Shown piece by piece: positions 14,930 through 31,564 of a stretch of 64,000 bases of DNA. Under the pieces are notes generated by a model, which searched no databases, was not told the origin of the DNA, and saw nothing but the letters and a program-made list of their open reading frames with translations. The stretch comes from Puffinus mauretanicus (lineage: Eukaryota; Chordata; Aves; Procellariiformes; Procellariidae). The stretch is from positions 124,001 to 188,000 of the forward strand of contig JAJKFH010001934.1 in assembly GCA_023333565.1 (NCBI GenBank), read 5' to 3'. The translations under genes and the position numbers were made by a program. Numbering within the stretch: the stretch's first letter is position 1; every line of letters begins with the position of its first letter.

Positions 14930-15118
14930 TCAGAGCGTGTGTGCCAAGTGCTGGGGGGGTGCGTATGCGTGCCCTGAGTATCGGGGGGTGCGTGCGTGCG
15001 CACAGGCATGCACGGAGCTGCGGGCAGGGTTGCACCGAGTGCACGCGTGTGCGCACCCAGGACACGTGCGCACTGAACACACGGGTGTGCACGTATGTGC
15101 ACACCGAGCACAGGGGCG
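14930..15118. repeat. Alternating purine-pyrimidine GTGC/CACG-rich stretch
   Basis: GTGCGTGCGTGCGCAC-type runs and repeated GTGCACGTATGTGCAC-like sequence occur. This is degenerate and not a clean tandem repeat. Alternating (GT/GC) runs favour Z-DNA. Confidence 0.6.
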
Positions 15119-15625
15119 ATACGAGGTGGGGGGCAGCCGGGGGGGGGTGCAGAGCGGGCAGCCCTAGGCAGGGGTGGCCCAGCCCCAAGCCCCAGAGCCG
15201 CAGAGGGGTGACGGAGTTGCTGCCGTGCCCGTAGGGTGCCCTGTGTCCCCCTGACCCCCCCACGCCTGGGTGTCCCTGGGTGCCCAGCCCCAGGCGTGGG
15301 GTGGCCGGAGCTGGTGGCTGCAATCTGGCACCGGGGCTTCTGCCCGCCGTGGTCCGGTGCCAACCGCCTCCTCGCCTCGGCTGGCAGTGCCACGCAATCT
15401 GCTCTCCTCGCCTGGCCCCCCCGGCACCCGGGCATCGTGCCACGCTGCCCAGCCAAGCCTGGCCGGGGGCCTGGCCCTTCCCGGAGGGATTTTTCCCTGG
15501 GATGGGGAAGGGGAATGGTCGCATCCAGCCCTGCTCCGCTGCACGCCCCTGTGCCCAGGGGGATTTGCAGCCCTTGTAGGAGCTGGGGTGAAGCAGGAGC
15601 CGGGCAGGTGATGCCCAGGGACGGG

Positions 15626-15770
15626 GGCATGTCCCCAACCCCCCCGGCATGTCCCCAAACCCCCTGGCATGTCCCCAAACCCCCCGGCATGTCCCCAAAC
15701 CCCCTGGCATGTCCCCAAACCCCCCAGCATGTCCCCAAACCCCCTGGCATGTCCTCAAACCCCCTGGCAT
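15626..15770. repeat. 20-bp tandem repeat carrying a CATG half-site per unit
   Basis: The unit GGCATGTCCCCAAACCCCCT is repeated with a strict 20-bp period. CATG cores begin at 15628, 15648, 15668, 15688, 15708, 15728 and 15748, and an eighth unit is degraded (CATC). Each unit contains a decamer close to a p53 half-site. Confidence 0.95.
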
Positions 15771-16512
15771 CGGTCCCTCTGCCCCCCTCCCCACCTGCCT
15801 GGGGCCTCTCCCCCAGCCTGAGCCCCCCCCGGATGGGGCCCGGGGCCAGTCCCCACCAGTGCTGGGGAATTCATTAGCCGGCCACAGCTGGGCCCTGCTG
15901 GGGAGGCCAAGCTGCGAAGAAAATTAACCTCTTCCTCCCCAGCCTCCAAGCACAGGACCCCCCCCCCAGCACACAGAGGAGGGGGCCAGCAGCTCCCCCC
16001 CCGGCCAGACACCGCCCAGGGACCCCTTTGCTAATTAAACCCAGGCTGCTGCCTCGTTAACGCACGTGTCCGGGAGGCAGCAGGAGGGGACGGGTCCCCA
16101 CCCTGGGGATGCTGGGTGCAGGGGGGGGGGGGGCTGTGGGGGTGCCCTGCGTGGGGGCAGCTTTGCAAACCCAAATGTTTCCCTTTTCCAGGCTTTTATT
16201 TGCAAGGGGAGCTGGGGGGGGGGGGATAGGGGGGACCCTTCTCTGCTCTCCCTCGCAGCGGTGGCCCCCCCCGCCCAGGGTATGTCTGTGCCCTGGGGCT
16301 GGGGGGGGGTGTGAGGATACGGCCCTCAGTCCTGGCTTGAGTCAACCTGGGAGCCCCCCAGGGTGGGGATGGGTCCCCCCACCCCAAATCTTGCAATCCA
16401 GGGTTGTCCCCCCAAGCTCTAGCACCCCCCTCAACCTCCAGCGGGGCAGCCCCTCTCCCCGAGGCGGGGGGGGGGCAGAAGGACCCACGCTCCCCCTGCT
16501 TGTTAGAAAGGT
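15771..16512. other. GC-rich noncoding downstream of FGR/YRK
   Basis: No gene is recognised. The stretch contains the alternative minus-strand AATAAA at 16195-16200. Poly-C and poly-G runs are frequent. Confidence 0.5.
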
Positions 16513-16518
16513 TTTATT
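16513..16518 (-). terminator. Candidate poly(A) signal for FGR/YRK
   Basis: An AATAAA is read on the minus strand (TTTATT on the plus strand) about 1.19 kb downstream of the FGR/YRK stop codon at 17705. A second AATAAA lies further downstream at 16195-16200. The intervening GC-rich stretch would be the 3'UTR. Neither cleavage site can be proven from sequence alone. Confidence 0.45.
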
Positions 16519-17704
16519 TCTCTCTATTTACAGACTGGATTTAAAAAAAAATAAACAACAAAACCCACCCCTTCCCTTTCCTCACCCCCCCAGGATGGCA
16601 CTGCCCCCCCACAGCCCTGTCCCATGGGTGCAGGGGAGCTCTTGGCCATGGGGAGCAGGGCTGGGGCCAAGCCTGGGACTACAGGCACCACCCCCCCCCC
16701 AAGAAAGGGGGTACCCAGGGGGGCAGCCGGCCCCCAGGAGCCAGCCGGCAGGGTGGCATCCCCCCCTCCAGTGCCATCACATTCACATTGCACCCCGAGT
16801 CCCCCCCCCCAGCCCCCATTAATGCTTGCCGCAGGGGTTTGAGCCAAGCTGCAGCTGGGACCCCCCCCGAGCGCCGGGGGGGGTGACCCCATCCCGTACC
16901 CCCCTCATGCCCCAGACGGGGCAGTGGGAAACAGCCCCCGGGACAGAGCTGCCCCCCCCATAGCCTGGGCCCCCCCAGGACCCCTAGTCCCCCCCAGGAC
17001 CTCTTGTCCCCCCCCCAGGACCCCTCGTTCCCCCCAGTGCAAGCAGAGGTTTATGGCTTTCAGGATTTGGCTCTACTATAAGGAGAGAAAAGGGGGGGGG
17101 GGGGCAAGGAGATCCCCCAAATACAGGGAACCCTGGGGGTGAGGTGGCTGCTGGCGTGAGGGGTATAAAATCTTATAAATTAAAGATGATATAAAGGGGG
17201 GGGGGTTGAGGTGACCTTCCCCAGGTCAGCGCTAGGATTTGGGGGGCTGGACCCCCCCAGGAGTGCAGAGCTGAGCTGGGGGAGGGATTGGGGTTGGCAT
17301 GGGGAGGGCCCCGCTCCCCCCCCCCCAAGGCCTCTGCTGCTGCAGGGCTAGGGGTGTCTGGGGGGGCACGGTGGGGTACCCCCACCCTCCTCCCCCCAGC
17401 CAAAGCACTTCTCAGGTTCAAAGCTGGGTGTGAAGGCAACGAGAGAGGGGCTGGGAGGGGAAAAGGGGGGCTGGGGGGGGGGGGCACAGCTTTGCCCCCT
17501 CTCTGAGTCCAAAATCCTTGTGCAAAGCCCCCTGTCCTCCCCGGGGCACCCCGAGCACCCCCCCAACAGGCGTTTTGGGGGGGGTGGGGGGGTGGGGAGG
17601 CACAGGCAAAAGGAGCAACAACCACCCTGCAAAAAGAGGGGAGATTTGCCCAAAAGCCACCCCAGAGCTCGGCTGGGGGGGGGGGGGGGTGTGCCAGCGC
17701 CGGG
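16519..17704 (-). other. FGR (YRK): Probable FGR/YRK 3'UTR
   Basis: This sequence lies between the stop codon and the first strong minus-strand poly(A) signal. It is noncoding and rich in C/G runs, with a short AT-rich patch at 17160-17200. Assignment as 3'UTR follows from position only. Confidence 0.5.
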
Positions 17705-22959
<5,255 letters not shown>

Positions 22960-23357
22960 CTGCGGGACAGAGGGACCGTGAGCAGGGCACACGCGTGTGC
23001 ACATGTGTGTGCACACATGGTCCCAGTTAGAGGCACTGGGGTGCACGCATGAGCCCCTGCCCACCCCAGCCCAGCCCCGGGAGGAGCGGGGTCCTGCCAC
23101 CCCCTGGCACAGCAAGCTGGGTGCCTGTGCCGTGACATGGGGACACCAGGGTCCCAATGGGCACCGGCAGGGAGGGCTGTGCTGTCCAGGGGACCCCGCG
23201 TCCCCCCTGGCACCCATGGGTGCTCCCGTTCACGGCGACCCCACTCACTGCGACGGCTCCTCGGGTCACTTCAGCTGCTCCATGTCACCTCGGGGAGGAG
23301 AAGAGGCACCTGTGGACACCGCGGGGGGCATCAGGCGGAGGGCAAGAGCCCTGCACG
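22960..23357. other. FGR/YRK upstream intron/5' region
   Basis: The splice acceptor directly upstream of the first coding exon (CCCGCAG, minus strand) shows that at least one noncoding 5' exon lies further right. It is not identifiable by eye. Confidence 0.55.
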
Positions 23358-24290
23358 GGCTGCAACACTCCTGCCATGGGCTGCAACACTCCTGCCATGG
23401 GCTGCAGCACCCCTCCAGGGGCTGCAACACCTCTGCCATGGGCTGCAACACCCCTCCAAGGGCTGCAACACCTCTGCCATGGGCTGCAATACCCCTGCAT
23501 GGGCTGCAATACTCCTGCATGGGCTGCAACATCCCTGCATGGGCTGCGATACTCCTGCATGGGCTGCAACATCCCTGCATGGGCTGCGATACTCCTGTGT
23601 GGGCTGCAATACCCCTGCACAGGATGCAACACCCCTGCCATGGGCTCAGATACTCCTCCAAGGGCTGAAACACCACTGCCATGGGCTGCAATACCTCTGC
23701 ACAGGCTGCAATACTCCTGCATGGCTGAAGCATCCCTACATGGGCTGCAGCACCCCTGCATGAGCTAAAACACCCCTGCACAGCCTGCAATACCCCTGCA
23801 CGGGCTGCAATACCCCTGCACGGGCTGCAATACCCCTGCATAGGCTGCAGCACCCCTGCATGAGCTAAACCACCCCTGCATGGGCTGCAGCGCCCCTGCA
23901 TGAGCTAAAACACCCCTGCACAGCCTGCAATACCCCTGCACGGGCTGCAATACCCCTGCACGGGCTGCAATACCCATGCATGGGCTGCAGCACCCCTGCA
24001 TGGCTGAAGCACCTCTACATGGGCTGCAGCACCCCTGCACGGGCTGCAGCACCCCTGCACGGGCTGGAACACCCCTGCATGGGCTGGAACACCCCTGCAT
24101 GAGCTAAAACCCCCCTGCACAGGCTGCAACACCCTTGCATGGGCTGCAACACCGTTGCATGGGCTGCAACACCCCTGCATGGGCTGGAACACCCCTGCAC
24201 GGGCTGGAACACCCCTGCATGGGCTGGAACACCCCTGCATGAGCTAAAACACCCCTGCATGGGCTGCAACACCCCTGCATGGGCTGAAAC
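23358..24290. repeat. 20-bp-unit minisatellite upstream of FGR/YRK
   Basis: About 45 copies of CTGCAATACCCCTGCATGGG and close variants (CAACACCCC, GAGCTAAAACACC, GGCTGGAACACC) keep a near-constant 20-bp spacing across 930 bp. It lies about 400 bp upstream of the first FGR/YRK coding exon, probably within the 5'UTR intron or promoter-proximal DNA. Blocks of several units are themselves duplicated, for example near 23760-23860 and 23900-23985. Confidence 0.95.
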
Positions 24291-27200
24291 CGCATCTTCG
24301 AGCGGGTTTGTCTCAGCGAACCCATCCCCTCTTCCCAAGGGGAGACGCGTCCCCCCGGGTGCCCCAAGGCTGGAAGGAACCAGGCTGGGTGGAAAAGAAC
24401 CCTCGAAGCGTCCCCGTCCCCGTCCCCTCCGCGCGCCAGGGGAACTGGTGTGGAACTGGGGGAGGAAGGACCCTGCTCGCCTCGCTGCGGTCGGGGCCCC
24501 GCTCTTCCGGCCGGGGCCGCGCTCGGCCCCGAAGGTGTCGCGGAGGAGGAGGAGGAGATCAGACCTCTCCCGCTGTGGCCGCAAGGAGACATTTCTGTCC
24601 CCAGCCCTGTCACCTCCCCTGGGTGCTGGCCACCCACCCACACCAGTCTGACCAGTTTGGACTAGGCAGAGCTTTCCGGTATTGAGGGCTCTGCAGCGAT
24701 ACGGCGGAGCTCGCCCCGTCTCCAGCCCGAGAGCGGAGGGAAGGTGCCGTGAAGCCGTGCTTCCCCTGGCAGCCATGTCCCGTCCCCTGCGCTCCGGAGA
24801 GCAGGAGGAGACGGAGTTTTTGGGGCGGATGAGACGTTTCAGGCGGGTTTCCCCCGTCACGGTCTTTGATTCTCTTTCCTCCCTCTTGGCGGGGGTGGAA
24901 AGGGCCCGGCTCTCCCCCTTCCACCTTCGCTTTCGACACCAGCAGTGTGGCAAGGCCGCGGCCGTTGCAGCCGGGGCAGCGTTGCCAAATCCGAGAGGGT
25001 TTGGTTGGTTGGGGTTTTTATTTTTGCTGACGATATGTGGCTATTTCAGCTGACGAACATTCCCAGCTCTCGCAAACCCTGTCCCCTCTGGATAGGAATT
25101 ACCCATCCCATTGCCGGCATCGCACTCAGAAACTTCCCATTTCGCTGAATTTCTGTGCCGAGCGCGGCGGCGGCGCTGCCACGGCTGCCGGCAGGGATCG
25201 GGCAGGCAAGGAGCATCTTCTAGGCAAAGCCAAGCCCAAAATATCGCAGCACCGCGGGGTTTAGCCGTGCCGTGCCCAGTCGCCACGCAGCAGCGTTGCA
25301 CCCACGCTTCCCCTTCTCCGGGCACCCACAAAACCCCCGAGCTGGTCCCTGCCACCTCCCGACGGGGCAGGGTGGCACGAAAACCGTCCCCTTGCGTCGT
25401 CCTTGCGGAGGGGACGCAGCCGGCGCCGTGTCCGATGGCTGCGCGCTGGCGGCTGGCCCCGGCTCTCCCGAAAAGGAGCTGCTTGGAGCCTGGGAGCAGA
25501 TGGCAACCGAGCCCTTCCCGCACCGGCTCCACCGGCACTGGTCCCGGCCGAGCTGCCAGCTCCCGCCCTGCGCTGAGACCCAGCCAACTCATCACCCCCG
25601 CCGCTGCCCCCCGCACCGTCGGGCATGGCTGGGCGCGATGCAGCCGCATCCCCGGCCGCCCGTCCATCTGCTCCCCGCCTCCCCTCCGGGACATGGGGCA
25701 ATTCAGCCCCATCCCCAGCTCCGAGTTGGAGCACGATGTCCTGGTGAACACTGGTGTCACCCTGCGTGTCACCCCCCGGGGCTGAGGCACCCCATGGGGA
25801 TCGCCCCCCCATCTCCTGCCTCCATTCCCCTCTTGGGAATAACGGCGATGGAGGGGTCAGGCTCCGGGGGGATGCAGCCGCACACGGGCTGCTGGAAATG
25901 TCACGCACCCAGTGCCGTGGGGACGACCCAGGGTGGCATTTGCCAGGCTGAGGGTGGGTGCCCGGCACCCACGGCTCCCCGGGAAGCATGTGGGTGGCAG
26001 AGGGGGAGCTGCTGGAGGAACCTGGCCGGCACCTACGCAGCTGGAGGAGGAAGCAGCAGGAGCACGGCATGGGGGAGGAGGGGGAGGAAGAGGATGGTGC
26101 TGCAGCCGCCAAGAGGAACCTCAGGGCAGGATCCCAGGCGTTGGGGACGGTGGCAGCTGGGGGGGGGGGGGCCAGCAGGGACCACTTTGGGGTTGAGAAG
26201 TGGCTGCAGCCCCTTGGGTACCCTGTGCCCCCCCCTCGCCCTGCACACCCCCGTCCTTCGCGTGTGGCCCTGCACCCCGGTTGGCTCTCGCCGTCCTCCC
26301 GCAGCCTCCCCGGGGGAAGAGGAACCGAGATGGCTGCACAGCTCCTCCATCAGCCGGTGGCTCTGGAAACTGAGGCATGAAGCAGCTGCAGCGCAGGAGG
26401 GGACGGTGCCTCATTTTAGGTGGCTCATTAGGACACAGGACCCCGAGCCGTGGCCCCATCCCGTGCCCAGGACCCCCCCAGACCTGGGGAGGGGATGAGA
26501 GGACCCATCCTGCCACTCCACCGCCCGCTCCTCAGCCTGGCATGGTGGCAGAGGGTGGCATGTCCCTGCTCCTTCCCCGCTGACCCCAGCCCCGAGACCA
26601 GCCCTGCGACCCGGAACCGGGGCCGTAGGGTAGAGCCCTGCTCCTGCTCCAGTCCCCCCAGTTCACCCAGTGCCGGGCGAGTCCCCTGCAGCTCCCAGCG
26701 AAGCACGGCAGCCCCAGTTCCCCAAGGACAGGGGGTGCGAGGAGGGACGGGGAGGGTCCTGCGGAGAGACCCACACCACCGGCACACGGTTCCAGACCGC
26801 CGCGAGACGCGGGGACGCTGGCAGAGGCGGCGGGATGGGACGCAATGCTCCAGCGGGAACACGCAGATGGGGGTGACAGCCGCAAGAGGATCCCCCGAGC
26901 GCGGGTTTCCCGGCGGGGTGTCCCACCCTGGTTGGGGCACGTAGGGGGCTGGAAGCGCCGGCTGTGCCCGTCGGCAACACGGTGGTGGCACGGTGCTATT
27001 CCCGGGTGGCGATGGCCGCAGGGACACCCCTTCCCCTGCCTGCCCACGAGCAGGACAGGGTTCAAAGGGGCCCCCAAAACCAGCTGTGCTCCAACGGGGC
27101 ATGGCCAGTGCTCGGCCGCCATCGTCCCTGTGCCAGCCCCGGAAGGTGGCAGGGCACTGTCCCCCCCACCAATACCCCAGGACAGAAGAGGAAGGACTTG

Positions 27201-30200
27201 CCACCCCCCCCCAAACGCAATCTGCCCCCACAAACCCACCCGCCAGCGACCAGGCCCATGGCAGGGGGTGTCCCCTCACCCCCCAGCCCTGGGAGGAGAT
27301 GCCCATGGCGGAGGGAGCTCCCCGCCCCCCCCCAGGCTCCCAGCCCCATCGCTGGCTGGGAAAGCAGGATTTCCGCTGGAAGAAGAGCAATTCCCGGATC
27401 CGAGGGGCTGCAGGGGCGGAGGGAGGGAGCCGGCCAGGGTTCCAAATACAATGTCCCGGGAGGAGCGGGGCGGGGAGGGAATTGTGCAGGGCAGGAAGCG
27501 GCGAGTTCCTGTCCCTCCTTGGGACACACCAAGGACCGGGGACGAGGGCAGAGCTGCAGGGAGCGGGGGGGAGCACCCGCTCCGGCCAGGGCCTGAGCCC
27601 CCCCCCCCCCGCAGCTGCCCCCAGCCCTGGCCGGGGAGAGCTCAGCCCCCAGCATCCCCCCGTGAGCGCTCGCTGGGCTGGCACGCCACGGGCACCCACG
27701 GGGCCGGGGGCAGCAGGTGTGTCCCCCCCCCGCCATCCCGGTGTCCCCTGGGGTGCCGTGACCTGCCCCCTCCCCAGCGCTCGGGTCCGACGCAGACGAA
27801 GGCACCATTTGTCTCCGCAGCCTCCCCGCCGCGGCGTCGCCGCCGATTAGTGCCGGGAGGGCGAGCTGGAGCTGGCGGCTGCCCCCAGCCCTCCCCGCAC
27901 CGCGGCCCCGGGCAAGCTGCCCCCCCTGCTGACCTCCTGCCCCCCAGGACGGGGAGGATGGGGGTCTCCTGCCTCCCCCCCCCCCCAGGCTCACTGCAGA
28001 GGCTGGTGTTGCCCGGGGAGGGGGGGGGAGCGGTGAGGGCAGGGCCCGGTGGCAGCCCCCCAGCAGCCCCCCGCCGGGGGCACGGGCCCCTCTGTCCCCC
28101 CGTCCCAGCCTGGACCCAGAGCCACCCCACGTATGAGGGGGGGCAGCTCTCAGCACCCCCTCAGCACACGTCAAGGGGATTGAGAGACTCCCCCCCATTG
28201 CAGGGGGTAGAGCCCCCCCCCCACCCTGCACCCCACGCCCCACGCAGCCCCATGCATCCCTCCTACCGTCAGCCCTCCTGCTCCGGCTCGCATGGACCCC
28301 CGCTCCCACGCCGCTCCCGGCGGGACCGCAGGCTGGGGTGCCACCGCAGCACCCCAAACCGCCCGGCGCTGGGGGCCGGGGGTGTCGAGGTGGGTGGCAG
28401 GGCAGGGCAGGGCGAAGCGGGCGCCGTGGGGAGAGCGGGAGCGTTGTGCGTGTGTTTCCCCTGTCTCTTCGGCGGCTCTTGCAGCCCAGCAAGAGCTTCC
28501 CCTCCCCTCGCCCCCCCTTCCTCCCCGCGCTCCCAGCAATGGTTCATTGTACCAGTCAGCCCAGCCGGGGCGGCCGCCGGCTCACCCTCCGGCACCGCTC
28601 GCCAGGGCCCACCGCCTGCCTATGGAGGTGGCATGGCAGGGGACAGGATGGCATTGGGGGGTCCCCGGTCCCCAGCACTATGGGGGGGACACCGCCACGG
28701 CTCCCCGGACTCTGCCTGTTGGGATTTACAGGGTGTGCGTGGGGATACCTGGCTCTGCGGGATCCAGCTCCCGGAGGCAGCTTGTGCCAGGCTGGGGTGC
28801 TGCCGGCACCCATCCCGAGACAGAGCCTGGCATCACCCCGTCACCCCCCTGACCCCCCCCAAGCCAGCGTCCCCGGGCAGGGGATGGCACAGGGACAGCG
28901 TATTGCGAACAGGGGGGCTGTGACCCCACAAGGGGCAGGACTAAGGTGACCCTCTGATGGCAGAGCACCCGCAGCAGCTGCCCATCCTCCCGGCACGGGG
29001 GCTCTGCCGCGGCGGCTCTGCCTGGGACGGGGTGAATTTGGGACGGGGCAGAGCCGTGGAGGGGCGGTGAGCAGCCCACCTTGCCCGGCGGATGGCACAT
29101 AGCTTGGGACCATCTTTGGGGGGGCTCCCATGTGTTCCCCCAGGATGGGGTGCAGCTCCTGACCAGCTCAAGGAGTTGCTGTGGCCATCGATAGCCCACC
29201 AGATACCGGACCCCTTATTTACTCCTCGTCCAGTTAAAGTTGCTGGTGGGACGACCCCAAGATTTGGCAGCGACCCACAAACTTCGGCGAGCTCTGGGAG
29301 AGGGGGTGAGCCCCCCAGCACCCTGCCTGAGCCCCCCAGCACCCTGCCTGGGCTCCTGGTCCAGGGTGCTGGGGCACCCACCCTGCAGAGAGCACCTCAA
29401 GCTTTTGGCACCCCGACCACCAGATCAAGGGGGTCTCGGTGGAGGTCCCTCACTGGGGGACCCCCATGCCGATCTGGGGTGCGGGGCAGCCCCCCCTCCA
29501 AGGCAAAACCTCCCCAGCTGGAAATACCCTCCGCAGCTCCACCTGGGCCCGATCCTGCACAGCCCCCCGGGCCCCCAGCCACCCTCCCGCTGCAGGGGAC
29601 GGTGACAGCGAGGGGCTGGTGATATTTTTATGTGCCCCCCCGCCGCAGTTTCCGGCACGGGGCCGTGCTCCCAAGCGGGGGTGATGGTGTGCGGGGAGGG
29701 CAGGGGGCTGCGGTCGTGCTCCAGCCCGGAGCTGGCTGCATCCCAGCTCGGCCACCCCATCTCCCCACACAGCCGGGCTGGATTGTCTGCTGGTGGATGG
29801 GGGGTCCTTCCCCATCTCTTCGGAGCCTTCCTCCTCCTCCTCCTCCTCGCCCTGCGGTTAGCCCTTGCAGGCTGACCTCTTTCCTGTGTGACGGTGAGTC
29901 CGGTCCTGGCGTTTCCTGTTCTCACGGCGGGGGCGGGGGGGGCCCCAGGGCTGGCTGAGGTCCTGGGTCCCCACCGGGATGGGGACATGGCCCCTGGGCT
30001 GATGCCACGCTCGCCTTGTCACCCCCCGACTCGTTCTGGGGATGGTGCGGATCACAGCTCCACTTTAGATCTGGCTTTGGGGGCTTTCGGGGCTCTCTGG
30101 GACTTGCTGGGGAGGGGGGGTTCAGACCCTGCCAGGGATGGAGCCAGCCCTGCCAGTGTCCCTGGGAGGGGACAGGGCACAGCAGGGACAGGGGCTGCTC

Positions 30201-31520
30201 ATCAGCGGTCACCTGCAGAGCGATGACCCCCTCCAGGCTCCACCTGGGCTCCCAGGACCCTTCCCAAATTGCAGCTCCAGGTGTTTCTGGCTGGCTTCAG
30301 CCCCAGGGAGGGGCGCTCAGCCTTGAAAAGAGCTGCCTGAGCCCTGCCTGTACCCCCCGCAGCTGCCTGCACCCTGGCAGGGTGCTCTGGCACAAGGCAG
30401 GGCAGGTGCTGCCAGCCTGGAGGGGACAGGGTAGGTCCTGGGGTGTCAGAGCTGCTGAACACTCGTCCCCCCGGGAGCAGGCAGCACGTGGTGGGGGCTG
30501 AGTCTGGCAAACCGTGGGGAGAAGGGCTGCCATGGGCACCCCCATCCCTGGGGGTGACAGCCTGGCATGGGACATCCCTTTGGGGGGGGGCGTCAGCCTT
30601 GCCAAGAGGGCTCCCAGCCCAGGATGGAAATGGGGGTGGTGGCATATAAATCCCCCCCCCCCCCCCAGGAGTGTCCCCATCTCTGCCCCACCGCCTGGGG
30701 AGGCTGGAGCTCCAGCAGCGAGGGGCAGGGGAGCCCCCAAAGCCCTCGGAGGCAGGTAAGGGTGTGGGGGAAGGCGGGTGGTTTCCCTGTGTTGCTGGAG
30801 GAAACGCTGCCTCGCTTTGCTAGATGAGGCTCTCCCTTTCAGCCCGGCTGCCGCCCCGTGCCTCAGTTTCCCTCCTTGCGGTCAGAGAGGCTGAGGGGTG
30901 ACGTGCACCGTTTCCATTCCTCTGCCCGATCCCTGGGGGTGGGGTGGCTCAGCCTGTCCCCTCGGGGCTGGCTGTGGGGTGCCCCACGGCTGGCTCAGCC
31001 TTCCTTCCCTTCAAGCCCCCCAGCAAAGGATTCCCAGTGCTCCCAGTCTCTTTGCCTGGCTTGTTAATGCGGAACCACTCACAGCCCTGGCCCTCTGCTA
31101 GGGCACCGCCACCTGCCCATCACCCCAGCCTCGGGGCTGCCTGGCAAAGAGCTCCCTAGCCCCAGGGAGGTTCCCCCGCTTGCACCCCTGCACAGCCCCA
31201 AGCACCCCATTGCCCCCCCACGTTGGGGGGAGAGGGGACACCCCCATAGGTCCAGCCAGTCTGCACCCCCTCCTCCCCCCCCCGCTGCTCACGGCTCTTT
31301 GGGGCTCATCCTGCACCTCCCATCCCCCTGCAGCACCCAGCATTGCTCCGTCTCCCTCCCTGGGGACCCTGCCGAGACACGCTCACCCTGCCAAGCACCC
31401 TGGGGTGCCCGGCGCCCCGTGCACCCCGCCAGGCACCACATGGTGCCGGTTCCTTCCCTCCTCCGGGGAGGGCCCCGGCTTCTGCATTGGCTCCTACGGG
31501 TTTCACCGCCGCCGGCTCCG
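24291..31520. other. Long GC-rich region without a supported gene
   Basis: A 692-codon frame (26845-28923, plus) and others lack any family motif and overlap equally long frames on the other strand, as expected at this base composition. CpG-rich patches at 24.4-25.7 kb could hold the FGR/YRK promoter. Short tandem runs occur near 29310-29345 (GAGCCCCCCAGCACCCTGCCT twice). No IFI6-like sequence was seen, although that gene lies here in human. Confidence 0.5.
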
Positions 31521-31530
31521 GCTTAAAGGC
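31521..31530 (+). promoter_or_regulatory. TATA-like box of protease copy 1
   Basis: The string GCTTAAAGGC lies about 40 nt before the ATG at 31565. It is weak as a TATA box, but it sits where a TATA box would give a very short leader, as in the second copy. Confidence 0.35.
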
Positions 31531-31564
31531 GAGAGCTGGTGCCGGGCAAGCCGGGGCGGCGAGG

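Noticed and set aside
23137..24100. Cys-rich repeat protein with CxxM/CSPCRG units
   Set aside because: It is a translation of the 20-bp minisatellite, with several frames open on both strands.
23358..24290. CRISPR-like array
   Set aside because: The units are contiguous tandem repeats without unique spacers, in a vertebrate genome.
26845..28923. 692-codon open frame on the plus strand
   Set aside because: It is Pro/Gly/Arg-rich and has no domain. Equally long frames exist on the minus strand over the same bases. High G+C with few stop codons explains it.
24291..31500. IFI6 orthologue expected from human gene order
   Set aside because: No small hydrophobic, Gly/Ala-rich IFI6-type frame was found.
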